A stretch of DNA of 64,000 nt from CAVOGJ01 sp963700865 (lineage in GTDB: Bacteria; Planctomycetota; Planctomycetia; Pirellulales; Pirellulaceae), in contig CAVOZC010000022.1 in NCBI GenBank assembly GCA_963700865.1, positions 520,211 to 584,210 of the forward strand, written 5' to 3'. A program made the position numbers and the translations under genes. Under the pieces are notes generated by a model that saw only the letters and a program-made list of their open reading frames with translations, searched no databases and was not told where the DNA came from. Below are positions 9,285-18,102 of this stretch, one piece after another; within the stretch, counting starts at the first letter, position 1, and each line of letters starts with the position of its first letter.

Positions 9285-10046
9285 CTACAAGGGAACGGTG
9301 GCGGCGGAATGAAGCAGTTGGGAGCTAAGTTCTCCCAGGAAACAGAATAGGACAGCCACATAAAGGATGCCAGTGGCGCTCTGCGTGTTCGGGATTCTCA
9401 GCGTCAGCCAGGTCATCCAGGCCAGTCCCGCGACACCGACCAATCCCGAGAGCCAGCGGAGCGCCACCAGGCCACACCAGCCGATGCTCAGCAATCCTTG
9501 CTGCGACACCTCACTCCGCAGCCCAGCCGCGCACAACGCGGCCCGCACGCCTACCGTCACAAACAGCGCGAGCAGCAATTGCCGCAAGGGTTGCAACTGC
9601 ATCGTGGGTGTATTCAAGTACCAATGGCCGAGCAGCATGGCGGCCGTAGTGATACCCAGCAGCAAACCACTGGTAATCACGTTGGCGATTTCCTGGGCCG
9701 AGAGGACCGGCGGACCGGCGTGTTGAGCCACGAGCAAGGCGGCGGTCAGATCAAGGAAGGCAACCGCATAAATCAAGAGTTGACCGGCCGCACGACGTTC
9801 ATACATCCAGACGACCGCACCGATGTAGCTCACTGCCGCGGCAGCCAGGCAGAGCTGGAAGAGGTGGGCAATGCCCAGGTCGCTGGTAGCGACGGCCAGG
9901 GCAGCGAAGGTGTTGAGACCGAGCAAGACCCACAGGTGAACGCGAAAGAACCCGCTCGTTACGAGACGGCCGGGCGTCCAGGCCATGGCGATCGCCAACC
10001 CGAAGGCGAGTCGGAGAACGAACGAAGCGAGCAGCGCCCACAACAT
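9285..10046 (-). CDS. Polytopic membrane protein of unknown function
   Basis: This 253-residue protein is almost entirely hydrophobic, with about seven predicted transmembrane segments (for example LASFVLRLAFGLAIAMAW, VHLWVLLGLNTFAALAVA, QLLLALFVTVGVRAALCA, GILYVAVLFCFLGELSSQLL). No catalytic motif is apparent. It starts 10 bp downstream of the folE stop on the same strand, so translation may be coupled to folE. A transport or sensor role cannot be inferred. Confidence 0.65.
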   Translation of the reverse strand: MLWALLASFVLRLAFGLAIAMAWTPGRLVTSGFFRVHLWVLLGLNTFAALAVATSDLGIAHLFQLCLAAAAVSYIGAVVWMYERRAAGQLLIYAVAFLDLTAALLVAQHAGPPVLSAQEIANVITSGLLLGITTAAMLLGHWYLNTPTMQLQPLRQLLLALFVTVGVRAALCAAGLRSEVSQQGLLSIGWCGLVALRWLSGLVGVAGLAWMTWLTLRIPNTQSATGILYVAVLFCFLGELSSQLLHSAATVPL

Positions 10047-10056
10047 GTTGCCACGG

Positions 10057-10644
10057 CTACCTTTCTCCGCCGTAAATCAATTGCATCACCTCGCTCCGCG
10101 TGGAGAGATTGGAGCGGAAGATGCCCTTCATCGCGGATGTCACACAAAGACTGCCTGGTTTCTTGATGCCCCGAATGGTCATACAGCTATGCGAGGCCTC
10201 GATGACAACGGCGACTCCTTTCGCATTCAATTCCGACACGAGCAGATCGGCGATGGTTTCGGTCAGTCGTTCCTGCACTTGAGGCCGACGGGCGACGCAT
10301 TCGACGACGCGAGCAAGCTTGCTCAGTCCGATCACCTTACCGTTGGGGAGGTAAGCGATGTGTGCCTTACCCGTGAACGGCAACAGATGGTGCTCGCAGA
10401 AACTGCAAAAGCTGATGTCTTTCACGAGCACGACTTCATCGTACTTCTCGGTGAAAAATTTCTGCAAATGCTCCCGCGGATCCTGGCGAAGCCCGGCGAA
10501 CATTTCGGCGTACATCCGCCCCACGCGGGCGGGCGTCTCGAGCAGTCCTTCCCGATCAGGATCCTCGCCAACGGCCGCCAGGATCTCGCGAACCGCGGCC
10601 TCGATGCGAGGAAAATCTACTTTGGGAAATTGGTCATCGGCCAT
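10057..10644 (-). CDS. folE: GTP cyclohydrolase I
   Basis: The ATG at 10644 gives a 195-residue protein, the usual FolE length; the frame continues upstream but that part is not conserved. The protein opens a segment ILAAVGEDPDREGLLETPAR, then shows FCSFCEHHLLPFTGKAHIAY, which carries the Zn-binding Cys and His residues. It continues with VIGLSKLARVVECVARRPQV, LTETIADLL and ASHSCMTIRGIKKPGS, which holds the second Zn Cys and the substrate-binding region. The enzyme converts GTP to 7,8-dihydroneopterin triphosphate, the first step of tetrahydrofolate and, through QueD, of queuosine synthesis. It acts as a cytoplasmic homodecamer. Assignment is secure. Confidence 0.96.
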   Translation of the reverse strand: MADDQFPKVDFPRIEAAVREILAAVGEDPDREGLLETPARVGRMYAEMFAGLRQDPREHLQKFFTEKYDEVVLVKDISFCSFCEHHLLPFTGKAHIAYLPNGKVIGLSKLARVVECVARRPQVQERLTETIADLLVSELNAKGVAVVIEASHSCMTIRGIKKPGSLCVTSAMKGIFRSNLSTRSEVMQLIYGGER

Positions 10645-10752
10645 GAAAACTGCCCCACTTACCATGATCAACGTGAACGGGACATCGTAGGAATGCGGTT
10701 CGAAAGAATCAAGCGGCCGCCTGGAAACCGAAACGGGCAAGGCATCACTGGC

Positions 10753-11453
10753 TCAATTCGAGCTGAAATCAGGTGGGAAATCGTCATCCACGGCACCCAC
10801 GCCTGGTGGCGTGCCGTATTGCCGCAGGTGCCGCAGCAGAATCTTGGCACGCTGCTCAACCTGCACTTCGGCCAGCAGGCGAAGTTTTTCGGCATCGGAA
10901 ACCCGCGCGACGTGCGATATCAGATCGGTGAGGACTCCCAGGCAAACATCATCGCCCAGCGATTGGGTCAATTGACGGGCGGCGAGCGCCGATTTGGGCA
11001 TGCACTGACGAAACGCCATCAACAACCGATGCACGAGACGCTCACTTGCTTGCGAAGTCGCCGCGTACTGGTCGGACAACAACTCAATGCGTGCCACGCG
11101 AAAGGCGTGTTTTGACGGAATCTCCTCGACAATTCGCGCTCGCCTTAATCCCATCAGTAGCACATTTGCATGGCCATTTTTCAAGGGCGTGCGGCTGATC
11201 ACTTGACCCAAACACACGCAGGGCTCGACAGGTGGCTCGCGTTCGCAGATTACTTTGCCGCTGGGCTTGAAGATGGCCATGGAAATCAATCGATCGCTGC
11301 AGCCATGGCATCGCGCAGCAATTCCTGGTAGCGCGGCTCGAAGATGTGTACTGCCTGCACGGCGTGAGGATAGAGCACGGTGACCGGGAGCGGAAAAAGA
11401 CGTGTCATGCCATCGAAGGCTTCGGCTCTGAATATCGGATCTGGCTGGGTCAT
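10753..11453 (-). CDS. Lon-type substrate-binding (LON) domain protein, frameshifted
   Basis: Two frames together give one LON N-terminal domain protein of about 230 residues. The first, from the ATG at 11453, reads MTRLFPLPVTVLYPHAVQAV then HIFEPRYQELLRDA. The second continues as DRLISMAIFKPSG, then PCVCLGQVI and GHANVLLMGLRRARIVEEI. The shift is near 11295, where one base appears to be missing in the run around ATCGATCG. There is no AAA+ or protease domain, so this is the stand-alone 'peptidase S16, Lon domain' type found in many bacteria, where the function is unclear. It lies just upstream of folE on the same strand. Sequence error is more likely than a true pseudogene because the reading is otherwise well preserved. 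Confidence 0.75.
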
Positions 11454-11582
11454 GAAGGAGCTTTCCTCGCCTGGTCGATACAAATCCGTTGGCAGGCGAC
11501 CTGGCGACCCATCGACAACCAGCACGGGCGACACTCACCACACCTATGCTGGCGGAAAATCAACGCAGTTCAATTCGGTCGT

Positions 11583-11972
11583 CTACTGCATGGTCGTCAG
11601 ATGAATCTCGGGGATCAGATCGGGCACGATCTCAATCGAGGGAAATTCGTCCTGGCTCGCCAGAATCTCCGCGCAGCAGGCGGTCATCTGATCCAGGAAG
11701 GGCTGTAAATCCAAACCGAGGTGGTGGGGAAGATATTTTTCCAAATAGCTTCGCGATCCAAAATAGAGTTTCCGCGCACCGCGGATGTTTCCGTTGCCGA
11801 AATGGTGCAAACACACCGCCGTCTGGATCAGTCCTTTATAGAAATCTCGCGACGGACCATGATATTCGGTCCATAATTCCTCCCAGACATCGTGAGCTTC
11901 AAAAAACTCACACACGTTGAAGTGCGTAATACCCGTCAGATACAGCGGATGATGCGGCGACTCGTCAGCCAT
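11583..11972 (-). CDS. DUF309 family protein
   Basis: From the ATG at 11972 this is a 129-residue helical protein with the DUF309 signature FEAHDVWEELWTEYHG, then FYKGLIQTAVCLHHFGNGN and GARKLYFGSRSYLEKY. The family is widespread, with no established biochemical role; its conserved His and Glu residues suggest metal or small-molecule binding. The gene is on the minus strand upstream of the Lon-domain gene and may be part of the same transcription unit. It is divergent from nth. Confidence 0.85.
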   Translation of the reverse strand: MADESPHHPLYLTGITHFNVCEFFEAHDVWEELWTEYHGPSRDFYKGLIQTAVCLHHFGNGNIRGARKLYFGSRSYLEKYLPHHLGLDLQPFLDQMTACCAEILASQDEFPSIEIVPDLIPEIHLTTMQ

Positions 11973-12215
11973 ACCAAAGATTCCTCTGAAAACTCCCCTA
12001 CGATCGTTGTCGCGACTTCTCGCCAGAATGTCAATCGCCAGCGCACCGAACAGCCCGGCGGCAGAACTTTTCGGTGACCGATACTTGACGACAGCCCCGC
12101 TTAGGTTCACCATTGTCGGGAGCAGTGGAATCGATCACACACTGTTCAATCACTCCCCGCACGAGGGCGAACAGGGGTGGTGCGAACGGCGGGCTATGAC
12201 GGGCGAAGGATGGAA

Positions 12216-12893
12216 ATGACTGCCACCGCCGAGCAAAAACGAAACGCGCGGCGAGTCGTACAGCATTTGCGGCGGGACTACCCCCACGCCGAATGCGCAC
12301 TGCGATTCGAGACGCCTTTCCAATTGCTGATCGCCACCATCCTTTCGGCCCAATGCACGGATGAGCGGGTCAACCAGGTCACGGAAACACTGTTTCATGA
12401 CTACCCGTCTGCCCACGAACTGTCGGCAGTGCCCATCCGGCAACTGGAGAAAGCGGTGCAGAGCACTGGTTTTTTTCGCAATAAGGCCCGCAACATTAAA
12501 TCCTGCTCGCAGGACCTCGTCACGCGGCACGGTGGCGAAGTGCCACGCACGCTGGACGAGCTCACCAGACTGGCCGGCGTGGGCCGCAAGACGGCGAATG
12601 TCGTGCTGGGCACCGCGTTTGGAATCGCGAGTGGTGTCGTCGTCGACACGCATGTCGGCCGCATCAGTCGCCGGCTGGGTCTCACTGTCGAGCAAGACCC
12701 GGTGCGGGCGGAACGTGACTTGATGGCTCAACTGCCCCAGAAAGAGTGGGTCGCTTTTTCACACCGCGTCATCCATCACGGACGAGGCGTTTGCAAGGCC
12801 CGAGCACCACAGTGCGATTCGTGTTCCATGGCTGGCTTCTGTCCGAAGATCGGGGTCGGCAAGAGCACACCTCCCCACACCGCCGGCGTCTGA
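12216..12893 (+). CDS. nth: Endonuclease III
   Basis: The start ATG at 12216 is preceded by GAAGGA with a 5-base gap, which decides it over ATGs at 12177 and 12210. The ~225-residue protein has the Nth core: ILSAQCTDERVN, then the helix-hairpin-helix LAGVGRKTANVVLGTAFG with the catalytic Lys (K of GRKTAN). VVDTHVGRISRRLGL follows with the catalytic Asp. The C-terminal [4Fe-4S] ligands have the CX6CX2CX5C pattern in CKARAPQCDSCSMAGFC. It is a DNA glycosylase/AP lyase that removes oxidised pyrimidines in base excision repair. The dcd gene follows 31 bp downstream, so a small DNA-maintenance operon is likely. Confidence 0.95.
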   Translation: MTATAEQKRNARRVVQHLRRDYPHAECALRFETPFQLLIATILSAQCTDERVNQVTETLFHDYPSAHELSAVPIRQLEKAVQSTGFFRNKARNIKSCSQDLVTRHGGEVPRTLDELTRLAGVGRKTANVVLGTAFGIASGVVVDTHVGRISRRLGLTVEQDPVRAERDLMAQLPQKEWVAFSHRVIHHGRGVCKARAPQCDSCSMAGFCPKIGVGKSTPPHTAGV

Positions 12894-12924
12894 AGATAAC
12901 CGCCCCCCCGCTTGCGAGTTCCCC

Positions 12925-13491
12925 ATGATCCTTTCCGGTGAAGAGATTCAGCGTCAGCTTGGCTCGAATATCGTCATTGACCCTTTCGACCCGGTTCACC
13001 TGAACCCGAACAGCTACAACCTGACGCTGCACGATGAGGTGCTGACGTATGAGGAGGTCGTGCTGGATATGCGGAAGCCCAACCGCACGCGGCGAATTCG
13101 TATTCCGCAAGATGGTCTGGTCTTGAACCCGTCGCAGTTATATCTGGCCCGCACGGTGGAGCGCACCGAGACGCACAACCTTGTGCCAATGATCGAAGGG
13201 CGATCTTCGATCGCTCGATTGGGTCTGTTCGTGCATGTGACGGCAGGCTTTGGAGACGTCGGATTTTGCGGCTACTGGACGCTGGAGATGTTTGCCGTGC
13301 AGCCGGTGCGAATTTATCCGGGTGTGGCCATCTGTCAGATCTTTTATCACCAGCTGGAGGGTGAATTCCAGGAATATGAGAGCGACAAGTACCAGCACAA
13401 TCGCGACATTCAACCGAGCATGCTTTATAAGGAGCTCGATCCAGACGCCGCATTCGAGGATCCACAACGGCGTTTTCAGTTTGAAGTCTGA
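12925..13491 (+). CDS. dcd: dCTP deaminase
   Basis: This 188-residue protein has the usual Dcd length and begins MILSGEEIQRQL. The dUTPase-like fold signature is visible as PMIEGRSSIARLGLFVHVTA, followed by GFGDVGFCGYWTLEM with the conserved catalytic Glu. QICQIF-like strand residues appear in GVAICQIFYHQLEGE. The enzyme converts dCTP to dUTP for thymidylate synthesis. The C-terminal segment YQHNRDIQPSMLYKEL resembles the nucleotide-covering tail. I cannot tell by eye whether it is a bifunctional dCTP deaminase/dUTPase. It lies immediately behind nth. Confidence 0.94.
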   Translation: MILSGEEIQRQLGSNIVIDPFDPVHLNPNSYNLTLHDEVLTYEEVVLDMRKPNRTRRIRIPQDGLVLNPSQLYLARTVERTETHNLVPMIEGRSSIARLGLFVHVTAGFGDVGFCGYWTLEMFAVQPVRIYPGVAICQIFYHQLEGEFQEYESDKYQHNRDIQPSMLYKELDPDAAFEDPQRRFQFEV

Positions 13492-13587
13492 TCGCCGACG
13501 ACTCACCTGGGGCCACGCTGGGCCGGGCAAGGTACGACAGCTTCCCGCCGACCCTGACTTCACGGGCCATCGGCTGGTCAGGCCGAG

Positions 13588-15294
13588 CTACATGACCGTA
13601 AAGTAGTTACTGGCGGCAAAATCAAAATTCTCGGGCGTGAGGACGATCGGCTTGTTCTTGTAGAGGCAGTAGTTCTTCACCTGCAACAGCAAATCGCGCG
13701 GATGGCACATCCGAAACGGCTTGTTCGTGGGCCGGTAATGATGTTCGATCAAATGCGAAATTGACCGCTCGCAATGCTCGAATTTCATCACCTTGCACAT
13801 GATTTTGAACAGCTCCCGAAATTCCTCCTCGGAAGGATTCTCCACCTCGATCTTGTAGGGGATACGCCGCAGAAATGCGTCATCCACAAGATCCTTGGGT
13901 TCGAGATTCGTTGAGAACACCACCAATTGATCGAACGGGACTTGTACTTTCTTGCCACTGGGAAGGTTGAGAAAATCGTATCGCTTCTCTAGGGGCACAA
14001 TCCAGCGATTCAGCAGTTCATCCGTCGTCATCCGCTGGCGACCAAAGTCGTCAATAACCAGGGTGCCGCAATTGCTCTTCAGCTGAACCGGGGCTTCGTT
14101 GATGCCCGTACTCGTGTTGATCCCCAACTCGAGGTTGTCCATCGTCAATTCACCACCCACGATGATCGTGGGGCGGACGATGCGAATCCAGCGGTGGTCG
14201 ATCTTGTGGCAATGCAGCAAACCGCCATCAGATGCCAAGGGAGCCTCCTCGTGCTGGGCCGGATCAAACACGCGAATGATCTCACCGTCAACACCAATGG
14301 CTCGCGGAATCCAGATATGCTCGCCAAAAGCCCGCGTCACCCGCTCTGCGATACTCGTCTTTCCATTGCCTGGAAAGCCGAACAGGAACATGCCTTTGCC
14401 GGAATTCATGGCCGAACCAAGCCGGTCGAACATACTCTTATTGATGAGCAAATCCGAAAAGGCTCGATCGAGATCATCCTGCGTGGGATTTTGATGCGTC
14501 AGCGACTGCCGAGCCACCGACTCGCAATACGACTTGAGCGTCACCGGCGCGGCACCGTAATACGTACACTTGCGGCTATGAGCTCTGGCCCGTTCGCGGC
14601 CCGCATCCGTCAACTCGATCTTGTAATCGTTGAGCGACGTGGTACCCCGATAGTGAATCAACTGGTCAAACTTCATCCGCGAGATGAGCGGGGTAATAAG
14701 GGTAAAAGGCAGCTTGATCTGATCGGCAATGTTCTGCCCCGTGTCCTCCCCTTTGGCCAAGAGGTATTTCAGCACCAGGCCCTCGACCGCGCTGTCGTTC
14801 AGTCCCGCCTCTTCAAACGATCTCGGTTCCGTCGGAAAGAACGGTTCCACGTCGGGCACCGCGGGACGGGGGGCGGCGGGGCGAGCCGCCGGGGCCGATG
14901 TGGGTCGGCGTGCGGCCGCGGTGGGGTCTTCCGGCGCGGGCCGCGCGCCATTTGCGGGAGGACGGGGGGCGGCTGTGGTCGGGCGTGCCCCCTGGGGAGC
15001 AGGACGACCGCCATTGGCGGGCGGACGTGGCCCGTTTCCGGTCGGTCGCGATTCGGTCCCACCCGTCGGTCGATCCTGGGGCGGCGGACCCGCGGGCGGA
15101 CGTCGCTCAGTCACGGCGGGCTTGCTCGCGGCCTGCGGGGACCTCGACATTTCATTCAGGCGATCGAGGAGACCATCAATGGCTTCCTCCGTCGGCTTCG
15201 GACCGGGTGCCGACCCGCGGGTCCGCGGCGCGACACCCGGTTTACCGTTGATGGTTGTGTCAAGTTGTTCGGAATGGTTCGCCCCGTTGCTCAT
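13588..15294 (-). CDS. AAA+ ATPase with winged-helix domain and Pro/Ala/Arg-rich N-terminus
   Basis: This is a 568-residue protein. Residues ~1-150 are low complexity, rich in Pro, Ala, Arg and Gly (repeats of the type ARPTTAAPRPPANG). Residues ~160-245 look like a winged-helix domain (EGLVLKYLLAKGEDTGQNIA, ITPLISRMKFDQLIHYRGTT). An AAA+ domain follows with Walker A GFPGNGKTS near residue 303. The Walker B-like strand is GTLVIDDFGRQ, and there is a sensor-1-like VVFSTNLEPKDLVDDAFLRR. It resembles a conserved planctomycete ATPase without a defined role. The presence of a winged helix before the ATPase suggests a DNA- or protein-docking AAA+ machine. It is convergent with dcd. Confidence 0.8.
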   Translation of the reverse strand: MSNGANHSEQLDTTINGKPGVAPRTRGSAPGPKPTEEAIDGLLDRLNEMSRSPQAASKPAVTERRPPAGPPPQDRPTGGTESRPTGNGPRPPANGGRPAPQGARPTTAAPRPPANGARPAPEDPTAAARRPTSAPAARPAAPRPAVPDVEPFFPTEPRSFEEAGLNDSAVEGLVLKYLLAKGEDTGQNIADQIKLPFTLITPLISRMKFDQLIHYRGTTSLNDYKIELTDAGRERARAHSRKCTYYGAAPVTLKSYCESVARQSLTHQNPTQDDLDRAFSDLLINKSMFDRLGSAMNSGKGMFLFGFPGNGKTSIAERVTRAFGEHIWIPRAIGVDGEIIRVFDPAQHEEAPLASDGGLLHCHKIDHRWIRIVRPTIIVGGELTMDNLELGINTSTGINEAPVQLKSNCGTLVIDDFGRQRMTTDELLNRWIVPLEKRYDFLNLPSGKKVQVPFDQLVVFSTNLEPKDLVDDAFLRRIPYKIEVENPSEEEFRELFKIMCKVMKFEHCERSISHLIEHHYRPTNKPFRMCHPRDLLLQVKNYCLYKNKPIVLTPENFDFAASNYFTVM

Positions 15295-15767
15295 CGTCGT
15301 TACTCAATCCTGAAACCAGAAGGTTGTCATCTGCACCTGCCGACACGATCGGAAGGAATCTCTGGGGAAAGCTAGGTTGCGATGCGTCCCCAGGCAAATC
15401 CGCGGCGGCGGATGATGTCATTTGCGGCTCGTCCTATCCATCGCGGACGGCAGGCCGCAGTACGCGAGGGCGTCTCTGCCGAAGAAATCGGTTCTAGCGA
15501 ATGGGGGAGCGTGCCCCGCGTCCCACCTGCTGAGCCTTGCCATCGCGGGCACACCATGGACAAAAACTCCTATTGACGCCCGCGGCAGAATCCACAGAAT
15601 CCCCAGACAAGGATACGCCATGCGGCGGTATCCTAGGAGCGAAGGTTGGCGACTTGGTTTTTTTGCGGGCTTGAGGATGGATCCTCAAGCAGAATCGAAC
15701 GCTCGTCCCACAGACCCACTTCGCCAAACCGTTTCAAATTGGACTCAGGCAAGGAGGCCTGCAAGCC
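15295..15767. other. Intergenic, 473 bp, divergent promoter region
   Basis: This stretch separates the divergently transcribed AAA+ ATPase and the MurE-like gene. It includes a 10-bp perfect inverted repeat at 15669-15690 (listed separately) and a strong Shine-Dalgarno (AAGGAGG, about ten bases before the ATG at 15768). I recognise no gene in it. Confidence 0.4.
15669..15690. promoter_or_regulatory. Perfect inverted repeat upstream of the murE-like gene
   Basis: GCTTGAGGAT, two bases, then ATCCTCAAGC form a perfect 10-bp inverted repeat about 78 bp before the murE-like start. The near-zero spacer fits a dimeric repressor operator. As RNA it could form a 9-bp hairpin with a 4-nt loop. It has no T tract, so a terminator is unlikely. 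Confidence 0.35.
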
Positions 15768-17270
15768 ATGTGGCATTCACTGCCGAGTGCGGCGGAGATC
15801 AGTCTCCGCCAGCTACTCCCCCAGAGCAAGATTCTTGGTTCCGAAGAGATTCGTTTTGCGTCGTGCTGCGGCGATTCGCGGCACGTCCGGAACGGCGACC
15901 TGTTTGCCGCTCTCGTTGGCCGCCAAGGCGACGGGCACGATTTTGTACAGGACGCCGTGTCGCGCGGAGCCGCCGCGATTCTCTCCGAGCGTGTGCTGCC
16001 CATTTCCGTCCCGACGTGCATCGTCAAGGATTCGCGAGAAGCCTACGGGCGTGTCTGCCACGCCCTGATGGACAATCCTTGCAACGATCTGAACGTGCTA
16101 GGCGTGACGGGGACGCATGGAAAAACCACCATTTCGATGCTGATCTCGGCGGTGCTGGAAGCCGCTTCCTGTCAGGTCGGCATCGCCGGCTCGCTTGGTT
16201 ATTGTGACGGTGAAGTGGTCAGCATGCCGGCCAATCCGGCAGCGCCAAAGTCTCCGGAACTGGTCCGTGCACTGGCTTCGATGCGAGATAACGGTTGCTC
16301 TCATGCCGTCGTCGAGGCCAATAGCGAGGGACTGGCTCGTCACAGTTTCGCCGGCATGCAGCTGAATGGGGCAGTGATCAGCAACCTCCGCCGTGCGCAC
16401 CTCAACGTGCACGGTTCCGTGCAGGCATACCGCAAGATCAAAGAACGCATTTTGTCGTATCTCAAACCCGGTGGCTACGTGATCGTCAACGCGGACGACC
16501 CAGCGAGTCGCTTCGTGATTCCAAAAATTGATGCTCCTCTGCTCACGTTTGGCATTCGCCAACCGGCCGATGTCTCGGCGGTGCATATCGAACGCCACGC
16601 CAGCGAGCAAACATTTCTTCTGCGGGCGGGCGCCGAGTCGATTCCGGTGCGAACCACCATGATCGGTGAAATGCACATCCAAAATTGTCTGGCAGCCGCC
16701 GCGGTCGGACTCATCGCGGGTGTCGACCTGGCAACGATCGCACGGGGTCTTGAAAGCGTGGCTCTGCTGCCAGGTCGTATGGAACCGATTTCCGTGGGTC
16801 AACCGTTCAGTGTCTTTGTCGATACCGCCAGCACACCGGATGCCCTCGCAAAAGCTCTTAAAACCATGCGGCAAGTCTCCCGAGGCAAGGTTTACTGTGT
16901 GGCGGGAGCCCAAGGCGATTCGGAGCCTGCCGAGCGGGCTCTGTTCGGTCGAGCCATGGAGCGGTTTGCCGATGTCGGCGTCATTACTCGCTGTAATCCG
17001 GGCAATGTGGATCAACGCATGATCGCTCACGATGTTCTCGACGGCTACGATCGTCCAGCCAACGCACATCTTCTGCCGGACCGAGCCCGTGCGATCGGTT
17101 GGGCCCTCCACCAGGCAGGACCCGGGGACGCCGTACTGATCGCCGGACGGGGCGACGCGAGTACGGAAATGGTCAACGGAAAGCAAATCCATTTCGACGA
17201 CCGGCAAGTGGCCCGCTTCTTCCTGGAAAAAGCGGTATCCACCACCTCTTGTCCACGTCGCGTCGCCTGA
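15768..17270 (+). CDS. Divergent MurE-type Mur ligase
   Basis: This 500-residue protein has the three-domain Mur ligase layout. The N-terminal domain contains DSRHVRNGDLFAALVG and ISRGAAAIL-like residues. The central ATPase has the P-loop GVTGTHGKTTISM near residue 115, then VEANSEGLARHSFAGM and LKPGGYVIVNADDPAS. The C-terminal domain reads FVDTASTPDALAKALKTMRQ, CVAGAQGDSEPAER and HLLPDRARAIGWAL. Several canonical MurE positions differ. The usual DYAHTPD is DTASTPD, GGDRDKGKR is GAQGDSEPAER, and the DNPR motif that selects diaminopimelate is TRCNPGN. The TNLTRDHLD motif is SNLRRAHLN. The fold is clear; activity towards UDP-MurNAc-L-Ala-D-Glu is not, and a canonical murE probably exists elsewhere. 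A related fragment-like gene follows at 17332. Confidence 0.75.
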   Translation: MWHSLPSAAEISLRQLLPQSKILGSEEIRFASCCGDSRHVRNGDLFAALVGRQGDGHDFVQDAVSRGAAAILSERVLPISVPTCIVKDSREAYGRVCHALMDNPCNDLNVLGVTGTHGKTTISMLISAVLEAASCQVGIAGSLGYCDGEVVSMPANPAAPKSPELVRALASMRDNGCSHAVVEANSEGLARHSFAGMQLNGAVISNLRRAHLNVHGSVQAYRKIKERILSYLKPGGYVIVNADDPASRFVIPKIDAPLLTFGIRQPADVSAVHIERHASEQTFLLRAGAESIPVRTTMIGEMHIQNCLAAAAVGLIAGVDLATIARGLESVALLPGRMEPISVGQPFSVFVDTASTPDALAKALKTMRQVSRGKVYCVAGAQGDSEPAERALFGRAMERFADVGVITRCNPGNVDQRMIAHDVLDGYDRPANAHLLPDRARAIGWALHQAGPGDAVLIAGRGDASTEMVNGKQIHFDDRQVARFFLEKAVSTTSCPRRVA

Positions 17271-17331
17271 GTTCGTCGGCCGAGTCCCATCCATACGATT
17301 TCATTACACCACTTCGGAAAATCGTCCATCG

Positions 17332-18102
17332 ATGTTATGCCCTTGCATCCAAACGCTTGATCGCATCCTGAACGGCCACCTCCGGTTCGGCTCGATGCCG
17401 CCACTGGGTGGGCAATATGAGCCAATCGGTCGGCTGATCCCCGTTGGCATCCCGGTGAAGAAAAACGATGTGGTCATCGATTGTCACGCCGGAAATTGGC
17501 AATCCCAGGCAGCGGAATTCTGCCCGGCCGACGCCTACCTGCGGGGCGCCCTGGGCGTGATTTCTCCGCGACCCGTCGCGACCTGGGACGGTTGTTTTTC
17601 GATTCAAACGGATACATCGCAATTCGCGATCCAACAAATCGCCAACTGGGTTCGCTCGCAACAACTCCGGCCCGTGGTCGCCATCCTCGACGATCGTCCC
17701 GATTCGCCGCTCGGCGAGTCAATCCGATCGCGGGCCATGCGACGCATCGACCGCGATGCGCTGGCTGGCTGGAACGAGTGCCAACCGCGCATCAGCTCCG
17801 CCGCCCGCGGCATCTGGGACTGGCTGAATTGGAGATCGTCCAGCCAGCGGTTCGTAGCCACTGCCACACGCTCGGAGTGCGGTGAGTCGTTGCTGCGATT
17901 GTTGCAACCGGACATTGTCGTATTTCGCGGCGGCGCCGTCGCCGATCCCCCCGCCGATGTCGCTCTTTGCCAGCGGCTGGGAACCCCGTTTCGCATTGGC
18001 GAAGCCGGCGGCACGGATGACGAGACATTGGAAAACGCCGCCCTGGCGGCCATGGATGAGGTCGACGCCAGTTTGGCGACCCTTTCGATTGCCACCGTCT
18101 AG
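17332..18102 (+). CDS. Protein resembling an isolated Mur ligase N-terminal domain
   Basis: This protein of up to 256 residues (an internal ATG, MPPLGG, is an alternative start) lies 61 bp after the MurE-like gene on the same strand. The part GIPVKKNDVVIDCHAG, then DAYLRGALGVISPRP and IQTDTSQFAIQQIANWVRSQ, resembles the Mur ligase domain that precedes the ATPase; in real ligases it is followed by a VVAITGSNGKT-type P-loop. Here PVVAILDDRPDSPLGES stands in that place and no P-loop exists. The remaining ~130 residues (RFVATATRSECGESLLRLL, DIVVFRGGAVADPPADVAL) are not recognised. It may be a decayed or repurposed Mur-like partner of its neighbour. This assignment is by weak similarity and position. 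Confidence 0.45.
   Translation: MLCPCIQTLDRILNGHLRFGSMPPLGGQYEPIGRLIPVGIPVKKNDVVIDCHAGNWQSQAAEFCPADAYLRGALGVISPRPVATWDGCFSIQTDTSQFAIQQIANWVRSQQLRPVVAILDDRPDSPLGESIRSRAMRRIDRDALAGWNECQPRISSAARGIWDWLNWRSSSQRFVATATRSECGESLLRLLQPDIVVFRGGAVADPPADVALCQRLGTPFRIGEAGGTDDETLENAALAAMDEVDASLATLSIATV

Noticed and set aside
9985..11115. 376-codon plus-strand open frame
   Set aside because: It lies antisense over folE and the Lon-domain gene, both of which have full family motifs, and its translation has no motif of its own. It reflects high GC content.
14194..15375. 393-codon plus-strand open frame, Gly/Arg-rich
   Set aside because: It is antisense to the AAA+ gene and its composition mirrors the Pro/Ala/Arg-rich head of that protein.
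16098..17294. 398-codon minus-strand open frame
   Set aside because: It covers the MurE-like gene in antisense and shows no motif; the plus-strand reading has the P-loop and Mur ligase segments.
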